From contig JAURMC010000008.1 of the NCBI GenBank assembly GCA_030830895.1, forward strand, positions 62,001-126,000: a stretch of DNA of 64,000 nucleotides. Direction: 5' to 3'. The position numbers and the translations under genes were made by a program. The stretch is from Crocinitomicaceae bacterium. Lineage in GTDB: Bacteria > Bacteroidota > Bacteroidia > Flavobacteriales_D > Crocinitomicaceae. Below the pieces are notes generated by a model. The model saw only the letters and a program-made list of their open reading frames with translations, was not told the DNA's origin and made no database searches. This document shows positions 42,062 to 51,591 of this stretch, in pieces (the first letter of the stretch is position 1; each line of letters begins with the position of its first letter).

Positions 42062-42877
42062 ATGGAATTAAAATCAATGATAGAGGCAGCTTGGGACAAT
42101 AGGGCCTTACTTAATGAAAAACCAACAAGAGACGCTGTAGAATCGATAATTAAATCCCTAGACATTGGTGAATTACGGGTTGCCCAACCAGAAACTGATG
42201 GTTCTTGGATAGTTAATGAATGGGTAAAAAAGGCCGTAGTGATGTATTTCCCAATTCGGAATATGGAAACTATGGATGTTGGACCTTTTGAATTTCATGA
42301 TAAAATGGCTTTAAAACAAGATTATGCAAGTAAGGGAGTGCGAGTTGTTCCTGGGGCAAGTGCCCGCTATGGCGCATTTTTAGCCCCTGGTGTAATCATG
42401 ATGCCTTCTTACGTTAATATTGGCGCTTACGTTGATTCTGGCACTATGGTAGATACTTGGGCAACCGTTGGGAGTTGTGCACAAATTGGAAAAAACGTTC
42501 ACTTAAGTGGTGGTGTTGGTATTGGTGGTGTATTAGAACCACTTCAAGCATCCCCTGTCATTATTGAAGATGATGCCTTTATTGGTTCAAGGTGTATTGT
42601 AGTTGAAGGAGTTCGAGTGGGTAAAGCCGCAGTTCTAGGTGCAAATGTAGTTCTTACAAAAAGCACGAAAATTATTGATGTTACAGGGTCTAAACCCCAA
42701 GAAATACGTGGATATGTCCCTGAACGCAGTGTAGTGATTCCAGGTTCTTATACAAAATCATTTTCCGCTGGATCATTTCATGTGTCTTGTGCATTAATTA
42801 TCGGTAAACGGTCAGCATCTACCGATCTAAAGACCTCTCTAAATGATGTGCTTCGTGAGCATAATATCGCCGTATAA
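42062..42877 (+). CDS. dapD: 2,3,4,5-tetrahydropyridine-2,6-dicarboxylate N-succinyltransferase
   Basis: A 271-residue left-handed beta-helix enzyme of the succinylase branch of lysine and diaminopimelate synthesis. The N-terminal helical domain is followed by the hexapeptide-repeat coil (PGVIMMPSYVNIGAYVDSGTMVDTWATVGSCAQIGKNVHLSGGVGIGGVLEP region). The C-terminal RGYVPERSVVIPGSYTKSF completes the active site. DapD shares a diaminopimelate link with the peptidoglycan genes nearby. It has its own promoter; purB follows after 29 nt with a separate -7 element. Confidence 0.96.
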   Translation: MELKSMIEAAWDNRALLNEKPTRDAVESIIKSLDIGELRVAQPETDGSWIVNEWVKKAVVMYFPIRNMETMDVGPFEFHDKMALKQDYASKGVRVVPGASARYGAFLAPGVIMMPSYVNIGAYVDSGTMVDTWATVGSCAQIGKNVHLSGGVGIGGVLEPLQASPVIIEDDAFIGSRCIVVEGVRVGKAAVLGANVVLTKSTKIIDVTGSKPQEIRGYVPERSVVIPGSYTKSFSAGSFHVSCALIIGKRSASTDLKTSLNDVLREHNIAV

Positions 42878-42883
42878 AATTTG

Positions 42884-42891
42884 TACCTTTG
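42884..42891 (+). promoter_or_regulatory. -7 promoter element of purB
   Basis: TACCTTTG matches TAnnTTTG and ends 15 nt before the ATG at 42907. An in-frame TTG (42889) lies inside this element, so the ATG at 42907 is the better start. Confidence 0.55.
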
Positions 42892-42906
42892 CTATTTAGA
42901 AGCAAC

Positions 42907-44253
42907 ATGGATTTTAGACCTCTTACAACCATCACACCGATTGATGGCCGGTACCATTCAAAAACATCTGGTTTACGGCCTTATTTCTCAGAATTTGGAT
43001 TAATTCGTTACAGGGTTTTAATAGAAGTTGAGTACTTTATTGCATTAATGCAAACTGGAATAATTCCAAATTTAGAAGGTGTTAGCGAAGAGACTTTGCG
43101 CAGTTGGTATCTCCAATTTTCTGAAGCAGATGCTGAACGCATTAAACAAATCGAACAAACTACCAATCACGATGTAAAAGCTGTTGAGTATTTCCTTAAG
43201 GAAAAATTCGAGGAACTTAATTGGAATTTTTGCTCAGAATTCATTCACTTCGGTTTAACCTCACAAGACATTAACAACACTGCCATCCCTATGTCGCTTA
43301 AAGAAGGGATTGCCGATCAAGTGTTTCCTGTGTATGATGAAGTGCTAGCTAAATTAAGGACCTTAGCCCATTCATGGAAAGATATTCCTTTACTTGCTAG
43401 AACACATGGACAACCTGCATCCCCTACCCGATTAGGCAAAGAAATACAAGTATTTGCAGAGCGTTTAGAAATTCAACTAAACGTTGCCAAACGAATCCCC
43501 TATGCTTCAAAATTTGGTGGTGCTACGGGAAATTTCAATGCCCATCATGTTGCATACCCTAATATCAACTGGGTAGACTTTGCTAATCACTTTTTAGGGA
43601 CGCTCGGGCTAGCCAGGAGTCAAACAACCACACAAATTGAACACTATGATTCTATGGCGGCCTTATTTGACGCCTTCAAACGAATGAACACTATTCTAAT
43701 TGATTTAAATCGAGACATCTGGACATACATTTCAATGGACTATTTCAAACAAAAACTTAAGGCCGGTGAAATTGGATCCAGTGCAATGCCTCACAAAGTG
43801 AATCCAATCGATTTTGAAAACGCTGAAGGTAATCTTGGTATTGCTATCGCTATTTTTGAACATTTTTCAGCAAAACTCCCCATATCACGTCTACAACGAG
43901 ATCTTACAGATTCTACAGTGCTCCGAAACCTAGGAACTCCAATTGCACACACTTTAATTGCATTAAAAGCCACCTTGGTAGGACTAGACAAACTATTGCT
44001 GAATGAAGAAAAAATTTCTAACGACTTAGAAAACAATTGGATGGTTGTAGCTGAGGCTTTACAAACTATTCTAAGGCGAGAAAATTACCCAAAGCCATAC
44101 GAGGCACTCAAGGAACTTACTAGAACTCATGAACGAGTAACAAAGCAAACCATCCATGATTTTATAGATACCTTAGACGTAAACAATGTAGTGAAGGACG
44201 AACTTAAAGCAATCAGCCCATGGAATTATTTAGGCGTTCAGCTTGTAGATTAA
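42907..44253 (+). CDS. purB: adenylosuccinate lyase
   Basis: A 448-residue fumarase/aspartase-superfamily lyase acting twice in purine synthesis (SAICAR to AICAR, and adenylosuccinate to AMP). It shows TPIDGRY, TNHDVKAVEYFLKEKF, FIHFGLTSQDINNTA, LARTHGQPASPTRLGKE, the signature loop GSSAMPHKVNPIDFENAEGN and SRLQRDLTDSTVLRNLG. The length and the E. coli-like pattern are normal. The 3' end overlaps the next gene by 34 nt. Confidence 0.97.
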   Translation: MDFRPLTTITPIDGRYHSKTSGLRPYFSEFGLIRYRVLIEVEYFIALMQTGIIPNLEGVSEETLRSWYLQFSEADAERIKQIEQTTNHDVKAVEYFLKEKFEELNWNFCSEFIHFGLTSQDINNTAIPMSLKEGIADQVFPVYDEVLAKLRTLAHSWKDIPLLARTHGQPASPTRLGKEIQVFAERLEIQLNVAKRIPYASKFGGATGNFNAHHVAYPNINWVDFANHFLGTLGLARSQTTTQIEHYDSMAALFDAFKRMNTILIDLNRDIWTYISMDYFKQKLKAGEIGSSAMPHKVNPIDFENAEGNLGIAIAIFEHFSAKLPISRLQRDLTDSTVLRNLGTPIAHTLIALKATLVGLDKLLLNEEKISNDLENNWMVVAEALQTILRRENYPKPYEALKELTRTHERVTKQTIHDFIDTLDVNNVVKDELKAISPWNYLGVQLVD

Positions 44254-45797
44254 TCATATTGTTTTGTTTACCTATAAACCTTGGGTTTACTCAAGCGCTA
44301 CCAATAAATTGGGGTCCGTTGGAAACACAAATTGGTCAGTTATTGGATGTTTTACCCGTTCAATCCGGTGACTTCTATACTATTCGTTATACAGGGGGAG
44401 TGCTTGGGTCGTATCGAACTACTTTGCACAACCAGCTTTCATTTGTTGAACAAAATCGCATTAAGCCTATCACTGAAAACGGATTTGGAAACCTCGAGTC
44501 CGGGACCTATTTCGCAGGACAATTACACTTATTTATTAGTGACAAATCTAACGGCACGATGTCATTATTCCGAAAAACGTCAACCAATGAATCGGACCAA
44601 TATTCTGAGGTAATTTGCAGTTATCAAGACAACAGAATAGGAGCCCAACCGAATTTTCAAGTTGCACAATCACAAAACAGGCAATTCTTAGTTGTATTTT
44701 ATGACATTCCCGGTAAAAAAGAGAACCGCGATGTGTATGGATATGCCGTCTTTGATTCCACCTTTACAAAAATTCAACATGGAGAATACATGCTTCCTTT
44801 TGGCGGAAATATGAGCACAATCAATGAACATCATCTAACTAACCAAGGGGAATATCTACTCGTTGTAACTGAACATAAAGATCGTAACGATAGATTTTTT
44901 GGAAGAAATTGGGAAAACTATAAAGCCCTCCATGTTTATCGTATCGCAAATGATTCATTACAATCCTATCGCATTTCACTTGAAGATAAACGAATTGATG
45001 ATATTTTAATTAGTAGCAATGAACAAAATCAGGTAGTAATGACCGGTCTTTACGGTCGTGGAAATCGCTCTGGACTTGAAGGTGTATTAACCATTACTTT
45101 AGATATAAACAAAGACAGTATTGTAGGGTACAATTATGCCACGTTTAATCAAGAAATTTTTAAGGAAACACTCTTAGAAAAACAAATGAATCGTATCAAT
45201 CGACGGTTAGATACGCGGGGAGAAAGCCCTCAAATTTATTCATATAAACTCAGGCAAATTAAAACCCTTGAAAACGGCTCACAAATTGGATTTATGGAGC
45301 AGTATTTCGAACGAACTTATACGAATTATGATTCACGAACCGGAATAACCACGGTAGTAACCTATTATTATTACATGGATATTATTGGGTTTAAGTTAGA
45401 TTTTCAAGGAAATTTTATTTGGGGAAAAAGGATACCTAAAAGTCAAATTTCAATGAATGATAATGGCCCGTATAGCTCCTTTGTAGCGTGTAATAATGAA
45501 TCCTTTGCTTATGTAATTTTTAATGATAGTAAGCGAAATTATTCAGATGATGGCGTATTTGACGCATCACCAAATTCCTTGGATGGCTTAAGTTTAAGCA
45601 ATCGAAAAAACGTTGTTGCCTTGGTAAGAATAGACTTAAAAACGGGAGCCGTAGAGCGAAATGTATTCTTTAGTAAAAAAGACCTTGCGGCCTTAGTGAT
45701 TCCAAAACAAATGCAAATAGATTGGAAAAACAAGGAACTTTTAATGTATGCCATAAACCGTAACCGAGAAAAATTTGGAATTCTTTCGTTTAAATAG
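44220..45797 (+). CDS. secreted hypothetical protein, probable beta-propeller
   Basis: A 525-residue protein with a signal peptide ending near GFTQA. The mature chain is mostly short beta strands with turns and no recognised family; repeated LLVVTEHKD-, FLVVFYDIP-, GSQIGFMEQYF-like strands suggest a propeller. The ATG lies 34 nt inside purB, and a start further downstream would remove the signal peptide. Its stop overlaps the M1 aminopeptidase start by 23 nt. The two secreted proteins are therefore probably made together. Confidence 0.75.
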   Translation: MELFRRSACRLIILFCLPINLGFTQALPINWGPLETQIGQLLDVLPVQSGDFYTIRYTGGVLGSYRTTLHNQLSFVEQNRIKPITENGFGNLESGTYFAGQLHLFISDKSNGTMSLFRKTSTNESDQYSEVICSYQDNRIGAQPNFQVAQSQNRQFLVVFYDIPGKKENRDVYGYAVFDSTFTKIQHGEYMLPFGGNMSTINEHHLTNQGEYLLVVTEHKDRNDRFFGRNWENYKALHVYRIANDSLQSYRISLEDKRIDDILISSNEQNQVVMTGLYGRGNRSGLEGVLTITLDINKDSIVGYNYATFNQEIFKETLLEKQMNRINRRLDTRGESPQIYSYKLRQIKTLENGSQIGFMEQYFERTYTNYDSRTGITTVVTYYYYMDIIGFKLDFQGNFIWGKRIPKSQISMNDNGPYSSFVACNNESFAYVIFNDSKRNYSDDGVFDASPNSLDGLSLSNRKNVVALVRIDLKTGAVERNVFFSKKDLAALVIPKQMQIDWKNKELLMYAINRNREKFGILSFK

Positions 45798-47730
45798 TAT
45801 CCTAATCATTGCAAGTCTTCTTCTGTTTAGTTGTAAAACTGAAACGGATAAAAATGCTACGATGACTGAGTCCATTAATGTATCCGTTCAGGACCCACAT
45901 TCATATTCAAATATCAATGAAATTCGCACGAAGCACTTGAGTTTGGATCTTGAAATTAATTTCGAGAATAAAACAATGTATGGCGTAGCTAGGCATCAAA
46001 TGAGTGATTCCAAAGCAAATACTGCAATCTTCGATATCAACGGTCAAGTAATTCAAAAAATAACCATTGGAAAAAAAGGAGCAGAAAAAGAAGCGGACTT
46101 TGTAATTGGTAAAATAGATTCAGACTCTATTCTTGGACAGCCTTTGGTGGTAAGTATTCCACGTGGTACTAAATACATAAACATTTACTATCAAACAACT
46201 GATCGGTGTGACGCGCTTGAGTGGATTGAAGCAGAGAACACAGCCTCTGGCAAATATCCGTATTTATATTCTCAAGGCCAAGCAATTTTAACCCGTACAT
46301 GGATACCTTTACAAGACTCCCCATCAAATCGTTTTACCTATGATGCAACGTTACATGTGCCAAAAGGATTGATGGCACTTATGAGTGCAGAAAATCCAAA
46401 ATATAAATCCCCGAAAGGGATATATCATTTTGAGATGAATTTACCCATTCCATCCTACTTAATTGCAATTACCGTCGGAGATATTTCATACAAAGCTTTG
46501 GATAAACAATGTGGAGTATATGCAGAATCTCCAATGCTCAACCGTGCAGTAAAAGAATTTCAAGATTTACCCAGAATGATTGATGCCGCAGAAATGCTTT
46601 ACGGGCCATATGCATGGGGAAGATATGATGTCATCGTACAGCATAAGTCCTTTCCATTTGGGGGAATGGAAAACCCCATGCTAACATTTATAAACCCCTC
46701 CATTGTTGCAGGGGATGGTAGTTTAGTTTCCGTAATTGCGCATGAACTGGCACATTCATGGTCAGGGAATTTAGTTACCAATGAATCATGGAATGATTTC
46801 TGGCTCAACGAGGGATTTACCGTATATATAGAGCATCGTATTATGGAAGAACTGTACGGAAAAGAACTGTCCAACACCTTATGTGAAATTGAACACTATG
46901 AATTAGTTCAAGAACTTAAATCAATTGCAAGTTCTTCACATCCTGAAGACTCAAGGTTGTATTTGTCGTTAAAAGGTAGAAACCCAGATGATGGAATGAC
47001 CAGTGTGGCTTATGTTAAAGGTGCATATTTTCTAAAGACACTTGAAGCCACCGTGGGTAGAAAGAAAATGGATGGCTTTGTAAAGGACTATTTTCAATAT
47101 TATAAATTTAAAACCATTAGAACCGAGATTTTTCACACGTTCTTGAATAAGAAATTACTCTATCCAAACAACATAGAATTCAATACAGACGAATGGTTTT
47201 ATCTAGAAGGTTTACCTCTAAATTCTATTGCAATAAAATCTAAGCGACTAGAATTAATGCGAGATTATGCAGATCAAACCAATCGTGGAGATGATATTTT
47301 TGCCCAAGTAGAGCGGTACAGATGGGTAAAAATTAAGGGGAAAAATAAAAAACGTAAAGAATCCTATATGGAGCAATTAGATATAAAGAATTTCAATACG
47401 CAAGAATGGCAGACCTACATTAGAAATTTATCTCTTAGAATAGACACCACCCATCTTGATCAAATCGATCAATACGCACATTTTAGTGAGGCCAACGACG
47501 AGTTAAAATTTGAGTGGTTTTTACTTAATATTAAAAAAGAGAATCGTTCAATACGAAGTAAATTAAGAGTTTTTCTGATTGAAACAGGAAGAAGAAAGTA
47601 TATATTACCCTTGTATCGAGCACTTTGTTTAAATTCCAAGGACAAAGTTTGGGCTAAACAAGTATTCAACGAAGCAAAAGGTGGGTACCACTCTGTTTCT
47701 AGAAATTCAATTTCCGCTGTTTTTGATTAA
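45775..47730 (+). CDS. M1 family (LTA4 hydrolase-like) metalloaminopeptidase lipoprotein
   Basis: A 651-residue gluzincin. The lipobox LLFSC sets Cys20 as lipidated, so it faces the periplasm or surface. Catalytic parts are the exopeptidase motif GGMEN (296-300), HELAH (323-327) and the third zinc ligand E346 in NEGF, with LNEGFTVYIEHRIMEE following. A C-terminal Leuk-A4-hydro-like helical domain ends the protein. It should trim N-terminal residues from imported or surface peptides. The gene converges on recQ with a 4-nt gap. Confidence 0.94.
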   Translation: MEFFRLNSILIIASLLLFSCKTETDKNATMTESINVSVQDPHSYSNINEIRTKHLSLDLEINFENKTMYGVARHQMSDSKANTAIFDINGQVIQKITIGKKGAEKEADFVIGKIDSDSILGQPLVVSIPRGTKYINIYYQTTDRCDALEWIEAENTASGKYPYLYSQGQAILTRTWIPLQDSPSNRFTYDATLHVPKGLMALMSAENPKYKSPKGIYHFEMNLPIPSYLIAITVGDISYKALDKQCGVYAESPMLNRAVKEFQDLPRMIDAAEMLYGPYAWGRYDVIVQHKSFPFGGMENPMLTFINPSIVAGDGSLVSVIAHELAHSWSGNLVTNESWNDFWLNEGFTVYIEHRIMEELYGKELSNTLCEIEHYELVQELKSIASSSHPEDSRLYLSLKGRNPDDGMTSVAYVKGAYFLKTLEATVGRKKMDGFVKDYFQYYKFKTIRTEIFHTFLNKKLLYPNNIEFNTDEWFYLEGLPLNSIAIKSKRLELMRDYADQTNRGDDIFAQVERYRWVKIKGKNKKRKESYMEQLDIKNFNTQEWQTYIRNLSLRIDTTHLDQIDQYAHFSEANDELKFEWFLLNIKKENRSIRSKLRVFLIETGRRKYILPLYRALCLNSKDKVWAKQVFNEAKGGYHSVSRNSISAVFD

Positions 47731-47734
47731 TTAC

Positions 47735-49906
47735 TTAATTCGCAAATTCACTCATAAAGCGAATTCGAACCAAACGCAATTCTTCCTCTGAATACAATCC
47801 ATCAAACTCATGATATGCTTCAATAATATCATCAGATTCGGAATGGTGGAAATAGTCATAGATTTCTTCTTGTTCTGCTAAGTCTATCTTATTATCGATG
47901 TAATAACTCAGATTAACCCTTGTTCCTGAAGCTACAATTGATTCAATTTCCTCAAGGATTTCATTATAATTTTTTCCTTGCGAGCTCGCAATGTCTTCAA
48001 GGGAAAGTTTCCGATCAATATTTTGAATTAATTGTACTTTTAGGCCTGACTTATTTACTAAGGATTTCATAAAGAAATCTTGCGGGCGGTCAATTTCGTG
48101 TTCTTCAACATAGGCAGCAATCAAGGCAACAAACGGTTCTCCAAAGCGTTGGGCTTTACCGGTACCAACACCTTGTACATGCGTCAACTCTTCCATAGTA
48201 ATTGGGTATTGCAGGCACATTTCTTTAAGCGAAGGCTCTTGAAAAACTACAAAAGGTGGTACTCCCAATTGCTTTGCCACTGACTTTCTTAAATCCATCA
48301 ATTGCTCATACAACATCTCGTCAAATACTCCGCCTTTACCCACCTGAACAAATCCATCTTCATCCTCCGAATTAGAAAAATCATGCTCCTTAAGCAATGG
48401 GAAGGAAGTCGGATTATTGATGAATGCTACACCCTCTCCTGTAAGTTTTAAAATGCCAAAAGACTCCACATCTTTTACCAACAGGTTGCCAATTAAAGCT
48501 TGTCGAATTACTGAATTCCAAAAATATTCATCTCTATCTTTGCCTGAGCCAAAACCAGGGAATGTCTCGTGTTTGAACGATTTAATTTCCGAAGTAATCA
48601 TACCAGCTAAATAGGCACAATAATGTCTTGCTTTAAACTGTTCCTCTAATTCTCGAACCGCCTTTAACAGTAATAATACGAAATCACTGCCTTCAGCTCG
48701 TTCCTTGGGATGCTTACAATTGTCGCACTGATCGTTGCATTGCTTCTCATCAAAATGCTCTCCGAAATAATGTAAAATATATTTCCGTCGGCAAACAGCC
48801 GTTTCGGTGTAGGATACAATTTCATTCAACAATTGGCGACCAATTTCCTGTTCCGTAATCGGCTTTCCTGCAAGGAACTTATCCAATTTTTCAATATCCT
48901 TGTACGAATAAAAAGCTAGACAAACGCCTGTTCCTCCGTCGCGACCTGCGCGACCCGTTTCTTGATAATAACTTTCCAAACTTTTGGGAATATCGTGGTG
49001 AATCACATAACGAACATCCGGTTTGTCAATACCCATTCCAAAGGCTATTGTTGCAACAATAACGCTAGCTTCTTCCATTAAGAATAAGTCCTGATGCCTA
49101 CCACGCGTTTCAGCGTCTAATCCTGCATGATAAGGCAGAGCTTGAATCCCATTCACTTGAAGTAATTCTGCTATTTCTTCTACCTTTTTACGACTCAAAC
49201 AATAAATTATTCCGCTTTCATTCGCATGTGACTTTACATACTTAATGATTTGCATCTCAACTTCACGTTTTGGTCTAATTTCATAATATAAATTATCCCT
49301 ATTGAATGATGCCTTATAGACTGTAGCGTCTAGCATATTCAAGTTTTTCTGAATGTCTAATTGAACTTTAGGGGTTGCTGTTGCAGTTAAAGCAATAATT
49401 GGTACATTAGATATTTTCTCAAAGATTTCCCTTAATCTGCGATACTCTGGACGAAAATCGTGACCCCATTCAGATATACAATGCGCCTCATCAATGGCGA
49501 AAAAGGAAACATTTACACTAGAAAGAAAGTTAATATTTTCCAATTTTGTAAGTGACTCTGGCGCCACATACAACATTTTCGTAACACCAGAAACAATATC
49601 TTTTTTGACCTGAGCAATCTCATGTTTAGATAAAGAGGAATTCATGAAATGCGCAACACTACCATTGTCACTGACATAGCGAATGGCATCAACCTGATTC
49701 TTCATGAGTGCTATCAAAGGCGATACAATAATCGCAGTACCCTGCATCAGTAAAGCTGGTAATTGGTAGCACATCGATTTTCCTCCACCGGTTGGCATGA
49801 TCACGAACGTGTTATTGCCTTCAAGAATATTTGTAATAATGGCTTTTTGTTCTCCTTTAAATGCTGAAAAACCAAAATAGTGTTGAAGCGCTTCTTGTAA
49901 CTCCAT
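47735..49906 (-). CDS. recQ: ATP-dependent DNA helicase RecQ
   Basis: A 723-residue superfamily 2 helicase of the RecQ group, acting in recombination and replication fork repair. It shows Walker A MPTGGGKSMCYQLP, DEAH box AIDEAHCISEWGHDFRPEYR, SALTATATPK-like ALTATATP, motif V/VI FGMGIDKPDVRYVIHHDIPKS and QETGRAGRDG. The Zn-binding C-rich region CRRKYILHYFGEHFDEKQCNDQCDNC is followed by winged-helix and HRDC domains. I start at the ATG at 49906; the earlier in-frame TTG (49939) falls in a possible -7 element. Convergent with the M1 gene. Confidence 0.96.
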   Translation of the reverse strand: MELQEALQHYFGFSAFKGEQKAIITNILEGNNTFVIMPTGGGKSMCYQLPALLMQGTAIIVSPLIALMKNQVDAIRYVSDNGSVAHFMNSSLSKHEIAQVKKDIVSGVTKMLYVAPESLTKLENINFLSSVNVSFFAIDEAHCISEWGHDFRPEYRRLREIFEKISNVPIIALTATATPKVQLDIQKNLNMLDATVYKASFNRDNLYYEIRPKREVEMQIIKYVKSHANESGIIYCLSRKKVEEIAELLQVNGIQALPYHAGLDAETRGRHQDLFLMEEASVIVATIAFGMGIDKPDVRYVIHHDIPKSLESYYQETGRAGRDGGTGVCLAFYSYKDIEKLDKFLAGKPITEQEIGRQLLNEIVSYTETAVCRRKYILHYFGEHFDEKQCNDQCDNCKHPKERAEGSDFVLLLLKAVRELEEQFKARHYCAYLAGMITSEIKSFKHETFPGFGSGKDRDEYFWNSVIRQALIGNLLVKDVESFGILKLTGEGVAFINNPTSFPLLKEHDFSNSEDEDGFVQVGKGGVFDEMLYEQLMDLRKSVAKQLGVPPFVVFQEPSLKEMCLQYPITMEELTHVQGVGTGKAQRFGEPFVALIAAYVEEHEIDRPQDFFMKSLVNKSGLKVQLIQNIDRKLSLEDIASSQGKNYNEILEEIESIVASGTRVNLSYYIDNKIDLAEQEEIYDYFHHSESDDIIEAYHEFDGLYSEEELRLVRIRFMSEFAN

Positions 49907-49973
49907 TCGCTGTTCAGTATCTATTTGTGATGTAGGCAAAGTATGATTTATTTCTATCTTACAAAAGTGTTAA

Positions 49974-49990
49974 ATTGACACTTTGTCAAT
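49974..49990. promoter_or_regulatory. 7-bp dyad upstream of recQ
   Basis: ATTGACA-CTT-TGTCAAT is a perfect inverted repeat 67 nt upstream of the recQ start and 87 nt after the nfu stop. It could be an operator or a weak transcript end; no T-run follows. Confidence 0.25.
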
Positions 49991-50077
49991 GTTACTCAAA
50001 GTTAAGAACAAACAAGCAAAAAGCAAGTTGGTTTAAAAATTTTGGAAATATTTTTCTTAAACTTTACTAAAAATGCC

Positions 50078-50671
50078 TTAACCGTTATATGCTATTACAT
50101 TTTTCACCTCGGGTAAATGCTGTTTAAGTAAGGTTTCAATGCCCCCTTTCAAGGTCGCTGTCGAGGATGGACATCCGGAACATGAACCTTTTAAAATTAA
50201 ATTAACCACGCCATCTTTAAATCCAACATAATCGATCGCTCCACCATCGTTTTCTACAGCGGGACGGACATATTGATCCAATAAGGCTAGAATAGGCTCA
50301 TCAATTTCACTAGGCTCCGCGATTTCTGGACGTTCGGTTGCCACTTTTTTTTCTGCAGCAACTGGCATTTGAATCAAAACTTCCTTTCCTTCTGCAATAA
50401 AATCACGAATAAATTCACGCAATTCCATGGTAATAAAATCCCATGGAACATTATCTGTCTTGGTTACTGTAACAAAATTTGCTGCAATAAATACCGCTTT
50501 TACAAACGGAAAATTAAACAATGCTTCGGCCAAGGGAGAAAATCCTACGGCATCTTGTCTTTTTATAAATTCAACAGAATCTCCAGTAGCCAATAGATAC
50601 TTATTGGCTACAAATTTCATAGTTGTTGGATTTGGAGTCATTTCAGCATAAACGGAAACAGGAACATTCAT
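50078..50671 (-). CDS. nfu: Nfu-type Fe-S cluster carrier (NifU_C domain)
   Basis: A 197-residue protein. Residues of about 5-95 are the Nfu_N domain (YAEMTPNPTTMKFVANKYLL, FVKAVFIAANFVTVTK). A hinge rich in Pro and Glu follows. The NifU C-terminal domain (about 125-195) has the cluster-binding Cys164-x-x-Cys167 in KGSCSGCPSSTATLKGG. It moves [4Fe-4S] clusters to target enzymes. It has its own promoter. Confidence 0.95.
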   Translation of the reverse strand: MNVPVSVYAEMTPNPTTMKFVANKYLLATGDSVEFIKRQDAVGFSPLAEALFNFPFVKAVFIAANFVTVTKTDNVPWDFITMELREFIRDFIAEGKEVLIQMPVAAEKKVATERPEIAEPSEIDEPILALLDQYVRPAVENDGGAIDYVGFKDGVVNLILKGSCSGCPSSTATLKGGIETLLKQHLPEVKNVIAYNG

Positions 50672-50687
50672 ATTTACTTTTTTTTTA

Positions 50688-50695
50688 CAAAATTA
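50688..50695 (-). promoter_or_regulatory. -7 promoter element of nfu
   Basis: The minus strand reads TAATTTTG, an exact TAnnTTTG match, 16 nt before the ATG. Confidence 0.55.
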
Positions 50696-50706
50696 CGGAC
50701 AATTGC

Positions 50707-51591
50707 CTAATTACCGGAGAGCATAAGCTGAAAATACGTACAAGGCATTCTCACCTGTGATTTTTCGAAGGTTGGATAGCCGAATTTATCGAGCATTGGA
50801 TATACAACGGCCGTCGACAAATGTTTTTTATGCCAAATCGATGAATGCGCAACTTGATTTTGCAATACATGCCTTACCTGTTCCGCATCTATTCCTAAAT
50901 CCACTCCAAGGGTTTGAGTCCAAATTTTATACCGCAATCCACCATATAAAATCCCGTGGGAGGTCTTCCCAAAGGGATTCGTCGATAAATCTTTATATTG
51001 CTGGCCTTTTCCTTGGTGGTTGATTACCTTTACCTGTAAGCCGCTTGATTCTCCAGTCCAAAGTCGCACTCCTAAATGCCCTGACCAAAGCAGTTCACGA
51101 TAGCGATACATTAACATAGCTGTCCGAAAGCGGTCTTTTCCTTGTCCAGCGAAAAAATCATTTTCCAACACAAGAGAATGTCGCTTGAATTCGCCTCTAA
51201 ACGCTCCTGATAACTGACTGGTGCCTGCATTATCCATGTAGAAGATGTAGGCATAACCCAACGAATTTTCACGCGAAAAATAATTATTCAAGACCCCAAA
51301 CTCTATATCTCTTATCGAGGTGTTCTTTCCAGTAACAATTGAAGTTCCAATATAGGATTTAGATTCCAGGAAGTTCATGCGATCACCAAGGTCCTTAAGC
51401 CTAAAGGAAACATCACTCCCGAGCGTAAACAATAAAGAATGGTATTCCATTCCTGCATGAATTCCTAGTCCATAATAATGTTGGTGACTACCAATGCAGG
51501 CCGAAAGCCGCATACCTACAAAAACAGATTGTGAAAAACCAATAAAATTAATTGCAAATAACCAAAAAAAAACAATGCTTTTAAGGCACAT
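50707..51591 (-). CDS. secreted beta-rich protein, possibly polymorphic toxin type 23-like
   Basis: A 294-residue protein with a signal peptide ending near GFSQS. The chain consists of many amphipathic strands (for example NSLGYAYIFYMDNAGTSQLSGAF, HSLVLENDFFAGQGKDRFRTAMLMYRY, LGVRLWTGESSG). The pattern resembles a group of Bacteroidota proteins often annotated as 'polymorphic toxin type 23' domain, from memory only; a plain outer-membrane barrel is equally possible. The C-terminus has a conserved-looking YPMLDKFGYPTFEKS. It follows folD with a one-base overlap and has no immunity-like neighbour, which speaks against a toxin. Confidence 0.6.
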   Translation of the reverse strand: MCLKSIVFFWLFAINFIGFSQSVFVGMRLSACIGSHQHYYGLGIHAGMEYHSLLFTLGSDVSFRLKDLGDRMNFLESKSYIGTSIVTGKNTSIRDIEFGVLNNYFSRENSLGYAYIFYMDNAGTSQLSGAFRGEFKRHSLVLENDFFAGQGKDRFRTAMLMYRYRELLWSGHLGVRLWTGESSGLQVKVINHQGKGQQYKDLSTNPFGKTSHGILYGGLRYKIWTQTLGVDLGIDAEQVRHVLQNQVAHSSIWHKKHLSTAVVYPMLDKFGYPTFEKSQVRMPCTYFQLMLSGN

